NCBI GenBank assembly: GCA_017163975.1
Contig: JAFFSR010000136.1
Span: 12,335,501-12,399,500 of the forward strand
From: Anastatus disparis
Lineage: Eukaryota > Arthropoda > Insecta > Hymenoptera > Eupelmidae
Length of the DNA stretch: 64,000 bases
Direction of reading: 5' to 3'
The notes beneath the pieces were generated by a model that was not told the DNA's origin, did not search any database, and saw only the letters and a program-made list of their open reading frames with translations. Shown here piece by piece: positions 1-13,357 of the stretch. The position numbers and the translations under genes were made by a program. Each line of letters begins with the position of its first letter. The first letter of the stretch is position 1.

Positions 1-3000
1 AAAAAAAATTTTTTTTTATTAACGAAACTTGCATTATGAATCGCAACGTTTCATAGCTTTTGGTATGCATTACCAAGTGCGCTTTTGATACAAATGGTTT
101 TACTTTCATCAGCTGGCGTTTTTGATGAATTGACTTTGAGCGTGCTTTAAATGTCGGTATTTAAAGTAATGCTTAAAAATTTTTAATGCTAGTAGTAGGA
201 AAAAAAAAATTATTTCTCTTCTATATAAAGTAGGTTTGAAAACATTGAAATAATCTCAAAACTAAAATTGGCATAAAAGTAGGATTGATTCTTTAATCTA
301 AATTAATAGAAAGTTTAGTCTGAATTCAACGAGCTAATGAAGATTAATGATAAAAGAATACTAAACTCTTATGAGATTAATTACGATTTTATAGTAAAAT
401 GAAAAAAAAGAGAGAGAACATGCATATACATTTTCATCAAATAATCTCTCTGACAGCTAATACATCAAACAATCTAGAAATAAAAAGTATATTAAAATCA
501 TAACCCTGAAAACAACGTACAATCAATAACCCAGTATCAAATAATCATTTACTTGTCAGTTCGAGCGTATAACATTATATCAATTCCTTGTATGAAAACT
601 AAAATAGAAAAGGAATAAAAAGAAAAGAAAAACTAAAAAAAAATAAAAGAAACGAATATAGTAGCATGCATGATATGGATGATTAAAGAGCATTGCAAGC
701 AAAATATCGAGTCAAACATACGAATATTATTTTCTCTTTTTTTTCCTACTTGTTACTTTAAACGTATACTTTACACGTTTTATCTATCCTTTTCTGTAAC
801 TGAGAGACTCTCTGACACGATTTTCTTGGCTTCGAAGTGAGAGTCCTATAGAAATGTTGGAACTTTTATATATACCGTAACTTTTTTACTCGTCTATTTT
901 CAGCAAAAAAAAATTACTGTGCTCTTTGATTTTTTTTTCTTATTTAACCAAATTGATTGATACGATTTTAAAATATCAAAAAAAGCAGTATACATTTATT
1001 CATAGATTTGTTTGAAAAACTTTCCCAATCTCTGATGGAATCAATAATCAACTTTGAGCGTTCGACGTTTCGAAAAATCAAAAGAGAGAAATAATAAAGC
1101 AAAAAGGGAAAACTTACGATGTATATACGCGCCTAAAAAAAATATAATTGTATCAGCAACTAAAAAAAGTTAACTCTCGAAATCAAATTATACGATCGCA
1201 TCCAAGCAAAAAACTTTTTCGACGCTACAACACACACACAAAGTTCGCAATATAAACAACATTAAAACCAAAAATGAAAAAAAATACATCGTGTTTCGTC
1301 CTCTCTATATACATCAAGCAAAAATTTATTACGCACAACGTATATAGAAAGCTGCTATATGGAATAAGCGAGAGGTATATAGAAAAGAAGCCCTTTTTTA
1401 TATACATGCATTTACTTTCAATCTTTTTTTTTTTTCTCTCTCTGGTTTATATAGCTTTTTTAAGTCTCTTCTAAAACTAAAGCCACTGTGCAGCCCAGAG
1501 AGAAGAAGCAAGTATATGTTTGCAAACCAGTCCTGGGGATTCTCTCTCGTCGTCTCTTGAGAGAAAGAAAGAGAAGTGGGTTTAGGTGCAAGTTACATAC
1601 ATGTACGTAACATACGTTTATATATATGTACATGTATAGGTGTATAGTATAGTATATTATATAGGAAGAGGCTTAGGCGGCGCTAACGGGCTTTATAACA
1701 AGAGAGTGAGTGAGAGAAAGAGAGAGAAGAAACGTGCAAGAGAGAGAAAACGTCTTCTTGTTAAAGTTCTCTCTTGTTGTAAAACGGAAGGCTTGGCTAT
1801 TTTCATTGTTCTTTGGGGCTCAGGTTATTAAGGCTTGAGCGTAATTTGCTGGAGAAAACGGTAATATGATTTAGGTGGAAAATTTAGGTGAATTAATTGT
1901 AAGAAGAAATTTTTTTCTTTATTTTAAACACTGGGATATAGAATGATTATAGCTATACATCGTCGAGAGGTGAATTTTTCATGTTGTTTGAAAAAAAGCC
2001 GTTCTACAAATTGAGGTAAAAAAATTTTATAACGGAAATCTATTTTCTTATATTCTAAAAATAAAATAATATTATTTGTTATTTGAATTATAAAATTGTT
2101 TGTTTCAACACACGATTTAATAATTTAAAATGAATTTAAAAAAAAAACTTTGCTAAGCTCAAACAAACATAAAATTAAATGCCAATTAATGCTTGATTTA
2201 AGAGTATATAAAATGCATGTGCACGGATCAATATTTTTAGAAATGAAAGTAGCTAAATTGCAGGAGATAGAAATAGCATCGAAAGTTTTTGTGTTATAAC
2301 GTTCCTTCGCAACATCTCTTTAATACTGCGTGAATTACCTTGCCTACTTTATACACAAAAGTTTTCCAAACACTCGGCTAAAAAGAGAATACATTATCAC
2401 GTTGAAAATCTGAGTATCAACTGAAACTTAATTTTTATAGTCGATATTAAATTATCAAAGTTTACTTCTTGAAATTATTCTTGTAGCTCACATAAAATGG
2501 AGTCTCCTAAGCGTTTTATAATAACTTTGAGAAAAGTTTTGTTATATATCTTTAATGGGTGAAAGCTGCTTTTAACAAAACTTTTGTTTCAAAGAATAAT
2601 AGTTTACTTATTTACTCTCTATTATGCTCCGAAGAATTTGACACCCAAGATTTAGTATTTTGTTTCGAGGATAAAGCACTTTAACCTTTGGTATAACGTA
2701 GAGTTTGAATTCGTTGTGAAGGTTCGGTTTTTTTTATGTTACTCAGGTAGAAAAAGTAAAAAAAATACCTATAGAAATTCGAACCTTTTGTAAAAACAAA
2801 AAAAGTATTCAGAAACCTTTTTAATTCTTCATTTTTTCTATTTTTTTATGCGTGTTTTAATTAAGTTAAATTTACATAGTTAGAATTATAAAAACATCAA
2901 TGTAAAAATTGTACAACAGATGCGTATCAAATAAACATTTATGTTTACTAAATCCCTCGTACGTGGATTTTATTTTTCTCGTATACTTTTTTTTTTACTG

Positions 3001-6000
3001 GGATGAATACTAACATGGACATCGACTTGAAAAAATTTTCTTTTTACAGCAAATAAAAGAGGGAAGTAAAAAAGTATTAAAAACGAGTTCGTCGCAATTT
3101 ATTTTCCATCATATTGCTTTATTAAAATTACGTTATAAATAAAAATGAACTCAATATTCTGTCGACTCTTTATTAAAAAAAAAAGTTAAAAGGATCACCT
3201 TTATACCTATGTATTTGTACAATTGAAGAAATATTATTTTTAAAAAGGCTCAATCTGGACACTAATACAAGGACAATTAATAAATGAATGATATTGTCCC
3301 AGATTTAAAAAAAAAAGTTTAAATAAAGCATCAAAAAATTTCCTCGAAAACTCATAATAAAGCGATTATGGATACATTTACCTCTCATATTTAATATTTG
3401 AAAATTTCTAATATAGGTCATATTAAAAATTAAATGAGAAAACGAATTGAATAGAGATTTAAACTTTAAAGGATACTTTAATATACTTTAGTCAAATATT
3501 GATCACATTTTGCTTAATTTAATCCAAACTAATAGTATTTTATCAATATTCAATTACTTAAGTAGTCCATTGCTTAACAAAGGTTATTTACTTTTAATGA
3601 GTAAAGTAGAATTTAAGTGAGTTAATATTAATCAAGTAAAATGTTTATTTTATTTACAAATATTAAATTCGAAAATTTTTCGTTTGATAATATTCTTGAT
3701 AAAAAATATAAAATATTTGACTAATTCATCAATCAAATTTCTAATTTCAATCTTTTAAAAAATACAATTTGCTATTCCTCCCACTGCTTAACTAAACTAA
3801 AGAAAGAAGAGATGTACAAAGTCATTAAACTGTACTCGCAGTTATACGCTTTTACTTTTTAACCCGTCGGCAAATACAGCAACTTTAGTAAAAATGTAAA
3901 GTATACAATTTATTTTCAACGATAAGCTCATTACACAACTGTGAAAAGTGTTAAGATTTATAAAAGAAACAATTAAACTAATAAAGTGTGTAGAGAGGAG
4001 AAGAGAAAATGTTTTATAGGAAAACGGAAAGAGAAAAAATTGTAAGAATAGGAAAATAAGTCACGTTACGTTTCATCGAACAAAGACCTTAAAGCTTTAG
4101 TTGAGATTACTCGACACGTTTGATGACTCTTTGTTTTATTACTTTCGTTTAGGTTTTATATGTGTGGGTTTAAATATATGCATATTCGCTAATGGAACTG
4201 GCCTCATTATTGAGACGATATTACTTTTTTTTTTTTTAAATTATTAATTATGAGTTATTTTTAATGAAAAATTATTGGGTATTAGACAGTCTCGCTGTTT
4301 CTAATTGAAATAAATCGTTTCTGTGAAATGAAAATTTTAAAAAGATAATTTATTTGTCAAAGTTGATAGTTTTGAAGAAAAACAATTTCAAATGATAATT
4401 AAATCAAACATTTCTAAAAAAAATCTGTGATTTATTCGTATAAATGTATTTTCTTTTAAAGTTTTGATAATATCGGAAAATTTTATTTTTGACACATTAA
4501 AAGTTGAACAAAAAAGTAAATAAATTTACATCGTCTCTCTTGAAAAATATTGTTAAATTAAGTTTGACAATTTTTTTTTTCTCCTCCAAGATTGATTTCC
4601 GACATTCTTTTTTGGCATACTTTTAAATGCTTTTTATTCGAGCGGTCTGGTGGATTTTGTTTGTATGCTCGAATCCTCTAGATCGATTTTTCAAACTCTA
4701 TGCGCGCATTGTTCATTTCAAGTACTAAAATTTTTCTCTACATAAAAAAGTTCACTGGGAAAATAAATTGTAAAAAAGCTGTCGCGCTATTCATAACTGA
4801 ATGAGTTATATAATTCACGAGAGAATATGTTCAAACGAATTTATTTTTTCAAAATTGAATGTAATAAATTTAAAAATAATTAATTACTAACCTAAACTTC
4901 AATATTGTAAATAATGACCAGATAATTAATCATTTTGAAGTTTGTCAATTTAATAACGTTTAGTTAATTAATAAGTTTGATGACAAAATCGTTATAAAAA
5001 CTTAATTATTTTATTCAATCAAAATTTATCAACACACAAAATGTTCATTAATAAAGCATTTTGAGCATCAACAAACTTGATTACATTAACAAACTAAAAA
5101 TGTAAATTAAAACTAATGTCTCAACAACGTTACTTTGATGTTATACAGCTACTTGTAAATTTTTCAAAGTCGCATCCATTAACGAAATCTTTACTTTGAG
5201 ATAAGCAAACGTTTACTCGTCAACTTCATTTGGTAAAAAGAAGTAAAAAAATATATCCTCTTCCTTTTTTTTTTTTTTAATAAGTAAAACTTTTACGTAT
5301 ACTCAACTGCATGTTTGAGTATGCATGTACGCGTGCATGCATATGCATAATGCACACTGGCAACTCATCGTATAAATGAGATGCTGCGTATATACATATG
5401 CATTTAACGCTTTTAAGCAAAAGCTACCCTTTTGAAACTACAGACTCACTGCGTTCAGTCTATTTCGTATATTGAAAACAATTTGCAATATATGTATACA
5501 TATGCACACATGCACACACATACGGATTCTGAGCAAAAACGATCTTTGTCTCTCTCGAGCGTGTCGAGAGTTGCTCAATACACCATGAAGTACACACATT
5601 CATATAACTATATATAATACACATATACAGAAAGACAAAGAGAGAAAGAGAGTAAAGGCCACTTGCAAATGACAGCTGATCGAGGTATAGCTTTTGCACG
5701 CGTGGCAATAACCATTAAGTACAAGCGAGATGAGAAATAAGAGAAAGAGAGAAAGAAGAGAAGAGGAGGAGCAGGGTATATACGGTTTTATCGGTAACCA
5801 AGCGAGAAAACTATATAGGTATAAACCCAATGGAGAAAGAAAGAGACGAAGAGAGAGAAAGAACTCCGGCTGAATGTACATATACTCTGACAAAGAAAAA
5901 CCGGAGTGCAGCGCCTAAAAGAAAGAAAAAAGAAAGGAAGAAAAGTATATATACGATACGTGGGGTAGAAAAAGAAAAAGACGAAAAAACAAGAGAGATA

Positions 6001-8796
6001 GAAGAAAAGGGGACTTTGTACTGAATAAGGTGACAGAAATTGCCGTAGCTAAAGAGAAAGAAAGAAGCTTACGTTATGAGAAGAAAGAAATTTTTAAGGA
6101 AAAACGTTAGATAGAAAAAATAGAGATAAAGAGAAGGAGGGTAACAGGAAGAAAGCATGTATATATATAGATGGAAAATAATGAATGAATGTCGTGATAT
6201 ACAAGAGTACGTTACAATTCCGGTTATACTTTTTTTCAGTCAAATGTCATTATTGCCTTTATCAAGTGTTTCTTATCGAATTTAATGTATCTTGCTAATG
6301 TAACAGTATTTTTTTCATTTTTTTTTTTAAATTTTAATTAGATATTGAAGTGACATTATTAAAACTTATAATTTTTTAAGTTGCTATAGCGCGTGACAAA
6401 GACTTTTTTCTATTTTATTGATAAGAGAAAACCTTTTAACGTAATTTTTTTCTAATTTGTAAAAAAAAGTAACTTGCCAAATTACTTTTTTAATAGTTTT
6501 TTTGACAATTTCGTTAGCTGAATCTTCTATTTTAAAAACGTCATTTTAAAGAGGAATTTTCTACAATCAAATTTACAAACTATTTTCAATATTTACTCGA
6601 TAAAATCACTCGCTGAAATTTGTAATGCTTGCAATTTCCGTGCAAAATGGGAAACACCACAAGAAGAAAATCTTTACCATGTAAATATCTCGTTTTTCCA
6701 AGAATATATATTCAATACCAAAATGGCTATACATTTTCTCTTTAAGAGAAGAGTTATAAACAGCTAAAATCGACTTGATAGTATAGATCACGACCTTATA
6801 TATATTTTTTGTTCACGCCTTCAAAATCAATGGGCACTGAACGAACGTGAAACTTATTCTTTTAGATGTCGAGCTCTGGGTAAAAGCTAAGGAAAAAGTA
6901 ATCGCGAAAAGAAGATTGCGTGTGTGTTATGTATACACGCGAGAGAGAAAAGAAAAAGAGCCTTGAGGAAAATATATTGCATCTCGAGACTCGCAAAATC
7001 ACACCTCGCGTTATATATGTAAACGAAAGAGAAGGAGAGAGAAAAACAAAAAGCGACTGAGAGAGAATAAGCGCAGAGAAACATTTTGCGAGGAATTTGC
7101 AAAGCTGTAAACTGTCAGAACAAGCGATAAAACGCCTATTATTACCGCTTTGCTTCACATCTGTTTACAAAGTCGCAACGTTATTTCGTTCGGTGTTTCG
7201 TAAAACTTTAAAAAAAAGAATAGAGTTAGAGTAAATTAAAAAAGAAAGAGTCATTTTAGAAGAATAAATAAAGTGATAAATTAAATTTATATTTCTGTCT
7301 ATTTTATCGTCTCTTTTTTCATTTTATTACACTGTGCGTATACGTATAAATAAAATAAAATCCAACGTCAAGGTGAAGACGCATTACGTTATGTGGATAA
7401 ACGTGATAGCACTGATTAACTTTTATATATACATACATATGCTCATAAATAGTATTATTTCCCATTTTATATAAGAGAGTTTAATATTTCAACCTTCTAA
7501 ACAGAAATTTGTTTATAAATAATACGCCAGTAGCGAATTATACCATATAGAAGAAAAAACTGGAATATCATAGCATGATAGAGTTTCGTGATGAGATTAT
7601 TTCTTGATCATGTAAATATTGTTAAAAGTTTTGTTACCGATGTAATAAGTAGATTAGCGTATAAACGCATTATTAATGTATACCCTTCTGAGAACGAAGT
7701 TATCATTTTTTATTTACACCACTGAATAAAACTACAGCTAAATATAAAAAAGTAGGATTATTAAGATTCCAGCGAACGATAAATATTCATAATGAAAAAG
7801 TAAATAGATAAAAAAAATGTATATTTTTATTTAATAGAACTGTGCTTATAAGTTTGCATAACCATAATTGCATTAATACGTTATCTAATGCTAAGAAGTT
7901 TAAATTATAGGTATATACGCGTCTATAGATGCGCTAGAAGGTTTAATAGAATCTCAAAAGGGTGCTAAAGCAATGACCCTTATAAATTCATAATTAACTT
8001 ACAGTTTCTATAACACATCAATTCAAGTATATGAAATGTAAATGGAAATGATCATCAAACTCTTATGTTATTTAAATAATAATAGATTATAGGTTGGATT
8101 ATGTCGATCAATACGTTACATAAAGTACAAATTCCGGTCTAATAAATTGAAAGTATACTATAAATAAATTATACACTGTTAAAATGGACATGAAATTTAA
8201 TGCAGTGTTCATCGACATTAGAACATCAAATTTAACGTGTTTTGACTCAAAGTAATTTAATGTATAGCGTATGAAAATTAATGTTTATTAACATGAAATT
8301 TAATACTGATTTGTACAAAAATTAATAGATTCAATCTCAATTTTATTGTCGGATTAGATGAAAATTAATAAAAAAATATCTGCATGATTTGCATTTAATT
8401 TATTATAAAAGTGTTAAAAATAAATTAATCATATGCTCATTGAAATATATAATACAAATAATATCATCTGACTTTTAAAATTCATTTTAGATTTTACTTT
8501 TCATGATCACCCAAACCTTATGTAACCTTTATCTAAGCAAATTACATTATCAACTGCTGTATATTTATAGAAATTTAGTGTATAACCAATATACAATTTT
8601 TTATCTATAACTCATCCTAGAAGTCACTCAACCCAAATTTCAAGCATATCTTATGCATATATATATATACACATTGATTGGTTAAAGTCAGCTATTATAA
8701 CTAACGTCGATCAACAGTTTATTTGTTCTAAAAAAATATTATACCTATGTACTTCGTGTTCAAGAAAAGAATAAGAGAAGAATGACAATGACTCTT

Positions 8797-8803
<7 letters not shown>

Positions 8804-8858
<55 letters not shown>
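8804..8858. repeat. (TA)n microsatellite
   Basis: About 55 bp of uninterrupted TA dinucleotides inside a GA/TATA-rich island. It creates a spurious Tyr-Ile run in the overlapping open frames, which is why no protein is called there. Confidence 0.95.
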
Positions 8859-8863
<5 letters not shown>

Positions 8864-9608
8864 ATTAGCGAATCGGCGAATTAGTGCAAAGAGAAGAAAA
8901 AAAAGAGAGCACGCTTGTCTCTCTTCCCTAGTACATGTGGCCGATCGATATTTACTAAAGCATGCAAGAATACGTATGTAGTATGTACGTGTATGATCTC
9001 TATATGTGTAGGTGAGTATGTGTGTTCGTGTAGAGAGCATAGCATATAGGGTCGAGACAAAGGAAGCCGCTCGTGAATCTTTTCAACCTAGATGTGACTG
9101 TCTTTTTTTTCTTTTATTTTATTTTTACCGGGGATGTATTACGTGTAATTTGACGTTAAATACGAATAAAATGATGGTTCGTATGATTTTTCATGATTTT
9201 CATTCTTGGCTCTAAACTTATTTTTGCAATTGTAAAATAACTTAATTTTGAGAAATGAAAAGTCTCTATTCTCTAAATCATTAAATGGATTAGAAAGTTT
9301 TTGCAAAGATTTAATGTCAATAAAAGCAATTTATTTGTCCATTCAGTTTGCGAAACTTTTAATGTTAAATATAAGTTATTGGCTCTTATAAGACAGATAA
9401 ATTCCGAAAAATTAAAGGTAATAACATAGCGTAAATCGTACCTTTTAAACGTAATTCTCTATATTAATGTATCGCCCTATGTTGTGTGTCCGAAGGACGT
9501 ACAGTATTTTAATTCCTTTACTAAAAGCAGAACCGTGTAACTTGAATAAGCTTTGAAAACTATGTTTAATTCAAAGCTCGTTTAACATTTATTTTTATAT
9601 ATGTGTGT

Positions 9609-9629
9609 GGATATATATATATATATATA
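9609..9629. repeat. short (AT)n microsatellite
   Basis: An uninterrupted AT dinucleotide run of about 20 bp in otherwise AT-rich noncoding DNA. Confidence 0.8.
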
Positions 9630-12521
9630 ATGTCATCTAATACTTCTATTAGCTGAGAACTTTTGACGTAGTTGGATATTTCTACTATTTTTTTTCCAAA
9701 CTATTTATCGGCTTAATCCTATTATGCAAGCTAAAACTACTTTTACAAACGTTATTAGGACTTTTTTGTGGGTATTTAATGAAAAAAAGGAATTTTAATG
9801 AATTAAGGTCTGTGAGCTTGATGTAAAGTTTTCTTTTTTTTTCTCTCTTTCTGTTCGTGGCCTGGATTTTTGTTCGAAATCGATAGAAAATTGAATTAGC
9901 ATTATTAAAGGTTTTTATCGAGCAGAAGTTTTCGAGTTGAGCCAATAACTAGATTTTATTTTTTATCTCTTGTCTTTAGTTTCTTGTTTTAAAAGCCAGA
10001 TTATATTAATTTCCAGAAAAATATTGTATTTCTTGATGCAGAAAGTACCGATAAATTTTCAATTCTGTGTATTATTGGATTTTTTTATTTTTCATCGAAC
10101 GAATGTTACATCAATTACATACATCTATAACTTTTTTTCCGATTCCTCGAAAAAATTGAATTAATACATTCGCAAAATCATTTCCAATTTACTCATAAAT
10201 CAAACGTTAAATTACGAACAATCGAGTTTACTTGGTAATCAAATTACACAATTTAAATTTTACAAAATAAAATCCGAATAAAATCATCCAATAAAAAAAA
10301 GTTACGCTTTTCAATCATCGTTTTATTATGACGCTGGAGATCATATCGAGCTCAATTTTAATATATAAATTTCTGTTTTAAAGAATTCTCGGTATTTCAA
10401 AACTCCGAGACTTGTCTTTAAGTAATTTCATTTTATCCTTTCAACCTCAAACCGTCAACACAATGCATGATTCATTCAATAAAAGTTTGTTTTCGTTACG
10501 GATATCTCGGTTGAAATCTCTCGGTCCGGCGTTTATTAATTAAATCAATGTTATATAAATCTTCGAGAATATGGATATATAGAAAGTGATTTTGTAAAAA
10601 CAAAGTTTGGGTTGTGATAATATTATTATGTATTAATGAATTATTAGAGTACTTATAAGTTTGTTCGATCGTGGATAAAAGATTAATTTATTTAAAATCA
10701 GATATTGATAATTGCAAAAAGTTGGTATATTATTTTGTGACTGTAACGCATATCTTCATGTTTCATAATTTAATACATTTTTACATGTTGTACATCGAAA
10801 TCTCTCGTGGTATTAAAAAGCGATCAAAAGTTATAATCTGATTAAAAAATAACATTTCATTGATTATTACAATTAATATACTTTTATCTTTACATATTTG
10901 GTATCTTTCGATGAATTCAATAATAAATATAGATAAAAAGAAAATAAATTAAATTGATGAGATATTCAAAGTAAAGATTAATTTTATTTTTCTTTATGTA
11001 TATTCACTATTTTTATTATTAGCAAATTTAAAAACTACGTCTCAATCCGACGGTTCGTGAAATCTTTTTACAAAAACAAAACACGTTTTCAGTCATTAAT
11101 AATCTCCATAAACTCTTAATCCCTGAATCACAAGCGAACTAACAATGAATCGTTTTACCTTATGTGATTCATTCGTCAAAAGTTAAAGCTATAGTACACG
11201 CGAAGACGCTTTTCAAACTAAAATTCAATATGTTCATGAATTAAACAAAGCTCCGAATCATAAAAGCTTACATGAATTTACGAATCAATTGTTACAATTC
11301 AAACGAGGTTACACTTGCACGTATATATAACCAACCACTGTTGTTTTGTTAAATAGAAAAGAAAAAGCAATATTATGCTTTTATGAAAATAGAAATAAAA
11401 AAAATGCATAAGCAAAAGTTTTCTCATATCGATAAAATCAATAATGCTATTCTTTATCGGTATATTACTCCTTGCTCTAAAGACAAAGTACTATTAAATG
11501 ACGAGGCGATAAATTTAAAACGGGAATTCAAGTATAAGCGTCAAATTGGGAAATTAATTAACACGCGATAACGATTTGCGAGTGGTTGCGGTATTGCCTT
11601 ATTGCATTGCATTATATATGTATATATCCTTTATGGAAGGTATTATTATTCAATTGCATTAATTATCCGCGTGTTTTATTGCCGGTGGGCGTTTGCATTA
11701 AAAAGGGTGTGAAAGGATTTGATGGACGAAGGTTTCTCTTTTCTCCATTGAACGTAAGTACGTTGTTAATCATGATTTAAATGTGCTATCTAAGCTATGG
11801 TTATGTGCTTATGGTTAAGCTGGGGCTTATTGTACGTTAATGATGTAAACTGATGAAATAATTGTGCTTTTACCATTTTTGATTATTTAAAAAATTGTTA
11901 TATACATTAATATGGAATTAGTAGCTAAGGTAAATTAGAAAGGAAAGTATCATGACATTCAGTAAAAAAAAATGGAAAGAACTGGTTTAAACCATTTACT
12001 TAATCATTAACCATTCTAATTCTAAATTTTGAAGTGATTTTGATTATTCAACACTCGACTTTTTTCTTCAATGTTTAATAAATCATAGAGTATATACATA
12101 AACTTCAAGATAAAATCAAAATTTTTTAACTTCTTTGAATCAAATACCCATTAAATCAACTAATAAATTAACATGTTAGTTTACTTATTATTCTTACTCT
12201 CTACATTAAGAAAATCAAATAATTAATTGATTAAGAGAAAAAAATTATTTCGTCAATAATTCGATACGAGATTCGTCATTCTCTTTGAGAACTCTTGCTG
12301 TGTATAGTATAAATGCAAATTGATGTTTGTCAAGGTCGATGGGCATTACTCTTATATCTTTTGACTCATCAAGACTACGATAATCAAAATTTCATCATAA
12401 TAGGATTATTTCTTATTGATTGAATAAAATTAATTAAACTGTTTATATGATAAAAATAGTTTTTTTTTCATCTTATTTCATCTCGAATTATTTTTTAAAC
12501 AATTTCTAAAAGAATAAAGCC

Positions 12522-12539
12522 TTTAACGACGTCGTTAAA
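12522..12539. repeat. 18-bp perfect palindrome
   Basis: The sequence TTTAACGACGTCGTTAAA equals its own reverse complement, with GACGTC at the centre. It could be a dimeric transcription factor site or chance; nothing else marks its role. Confidence 0.5.
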
Positions 12540-13245
12540 CATTAACGAAATTTGATTCTCTAGGAAAATTTATATGAATAAGTTTAAAAGAAAAATCTAC
12601 ATCCTACGTTGAAATGCATGGTTATATACGTTAATCCAGCAGAATTTCGTTCGCTCTCTAATCAGCTTATATATATCCTAGAATAATTCATCCTTGGGGC
12701 TCCTGCAGCTTTACCAAAAAAGAGATAAACGCTTTCAGTCTTTCTCTTTCTTTTTCTCTTCTTTCATTTCTTTGGTCATTATCGTGGCACGAACAAAGAA
12801 GCGATTATACTCGCACGAATGTACCGATTATTGGTTAGGGGGGATCTATTATCGACTGTTTTCTGTGTGGGATATATTTACATCTTCAATGCAGGCGAAC
12901 AGGCTACGTATTAACATTCCTGGTAGTTTGCTCAAGGGAAAATACTCATTAAGAGCAGAAACTTTTTTAAACTGAACTCTATTGACCATTATTTTTCTAG
13001 TTATCTGTAATTATGACTGATTGAATTTTTTAAATCATAAAATATTCTTCATATTAATAAGTGAAAATGTATTTTAAATCAAAAACAAAATAAAACAAAT
13101 TATAATTCATATTTCCAGAAATAATTTCAAATTATCATATTTAATTGTTATCCTTCTTAATTTATTCAGTCCTGTTCAAATGAAACATTCTGATATATCA
13201 TTGAATGAAACGACATGAATTATACATTGAAATAAATCAATGTGT

Positions 13246-13249
<4 letters not shown>

Positions 13250-13289
<40 letters not shown>
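13250..13289. repeat. (TA)n microsatellite
   Basis: Forty bases of TA repeat, about 70 bp beyond the splice donor of the WAP exon, so it lies in the downstream intron of that minus-strand gene. Confidence 0.95.
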
Positions 13290-13291
<2 letters not shown>

Positions 13292-13357
13292 CAATATAAA
13301 TACCATTCGTTCCTGAAATGTAAAGAATATTTTTAAAAAATAAAATAAAATTATTAC

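Larger units (their letters stand above)
1..13357. other. AT-rich gene desert, left part
   Basis: No convincing coding exon was found on either strand; open frames here are short, start mostly at non-ATG codons and have low-complexity translations. The stretch is AT-rich with poly-A/poly-T runs. It is interrupted by islands with mixed (GA)n, TATA-rich and CA-rich sequence at about 1290-1830, 5330-6170, 6850-7110, 8640-9070 and 12280-12960. These islands could be regulatory DNA or decayed repeats; the sequence alone does not decide. Missing 3' exons of the minus-strand WAP gene were looked for here as a Cys-Pro start followed by a cysteine pattern, and not found. Confidence 0.6.

Noticed and set aside
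12694..12975. 93-codon plus-strand open frame in an island near the WAP gene
   Set aside because: No ATG start, no domain, and no exon chain in phase; the opposite strand was also examined for missing WAP cysteines and has none.
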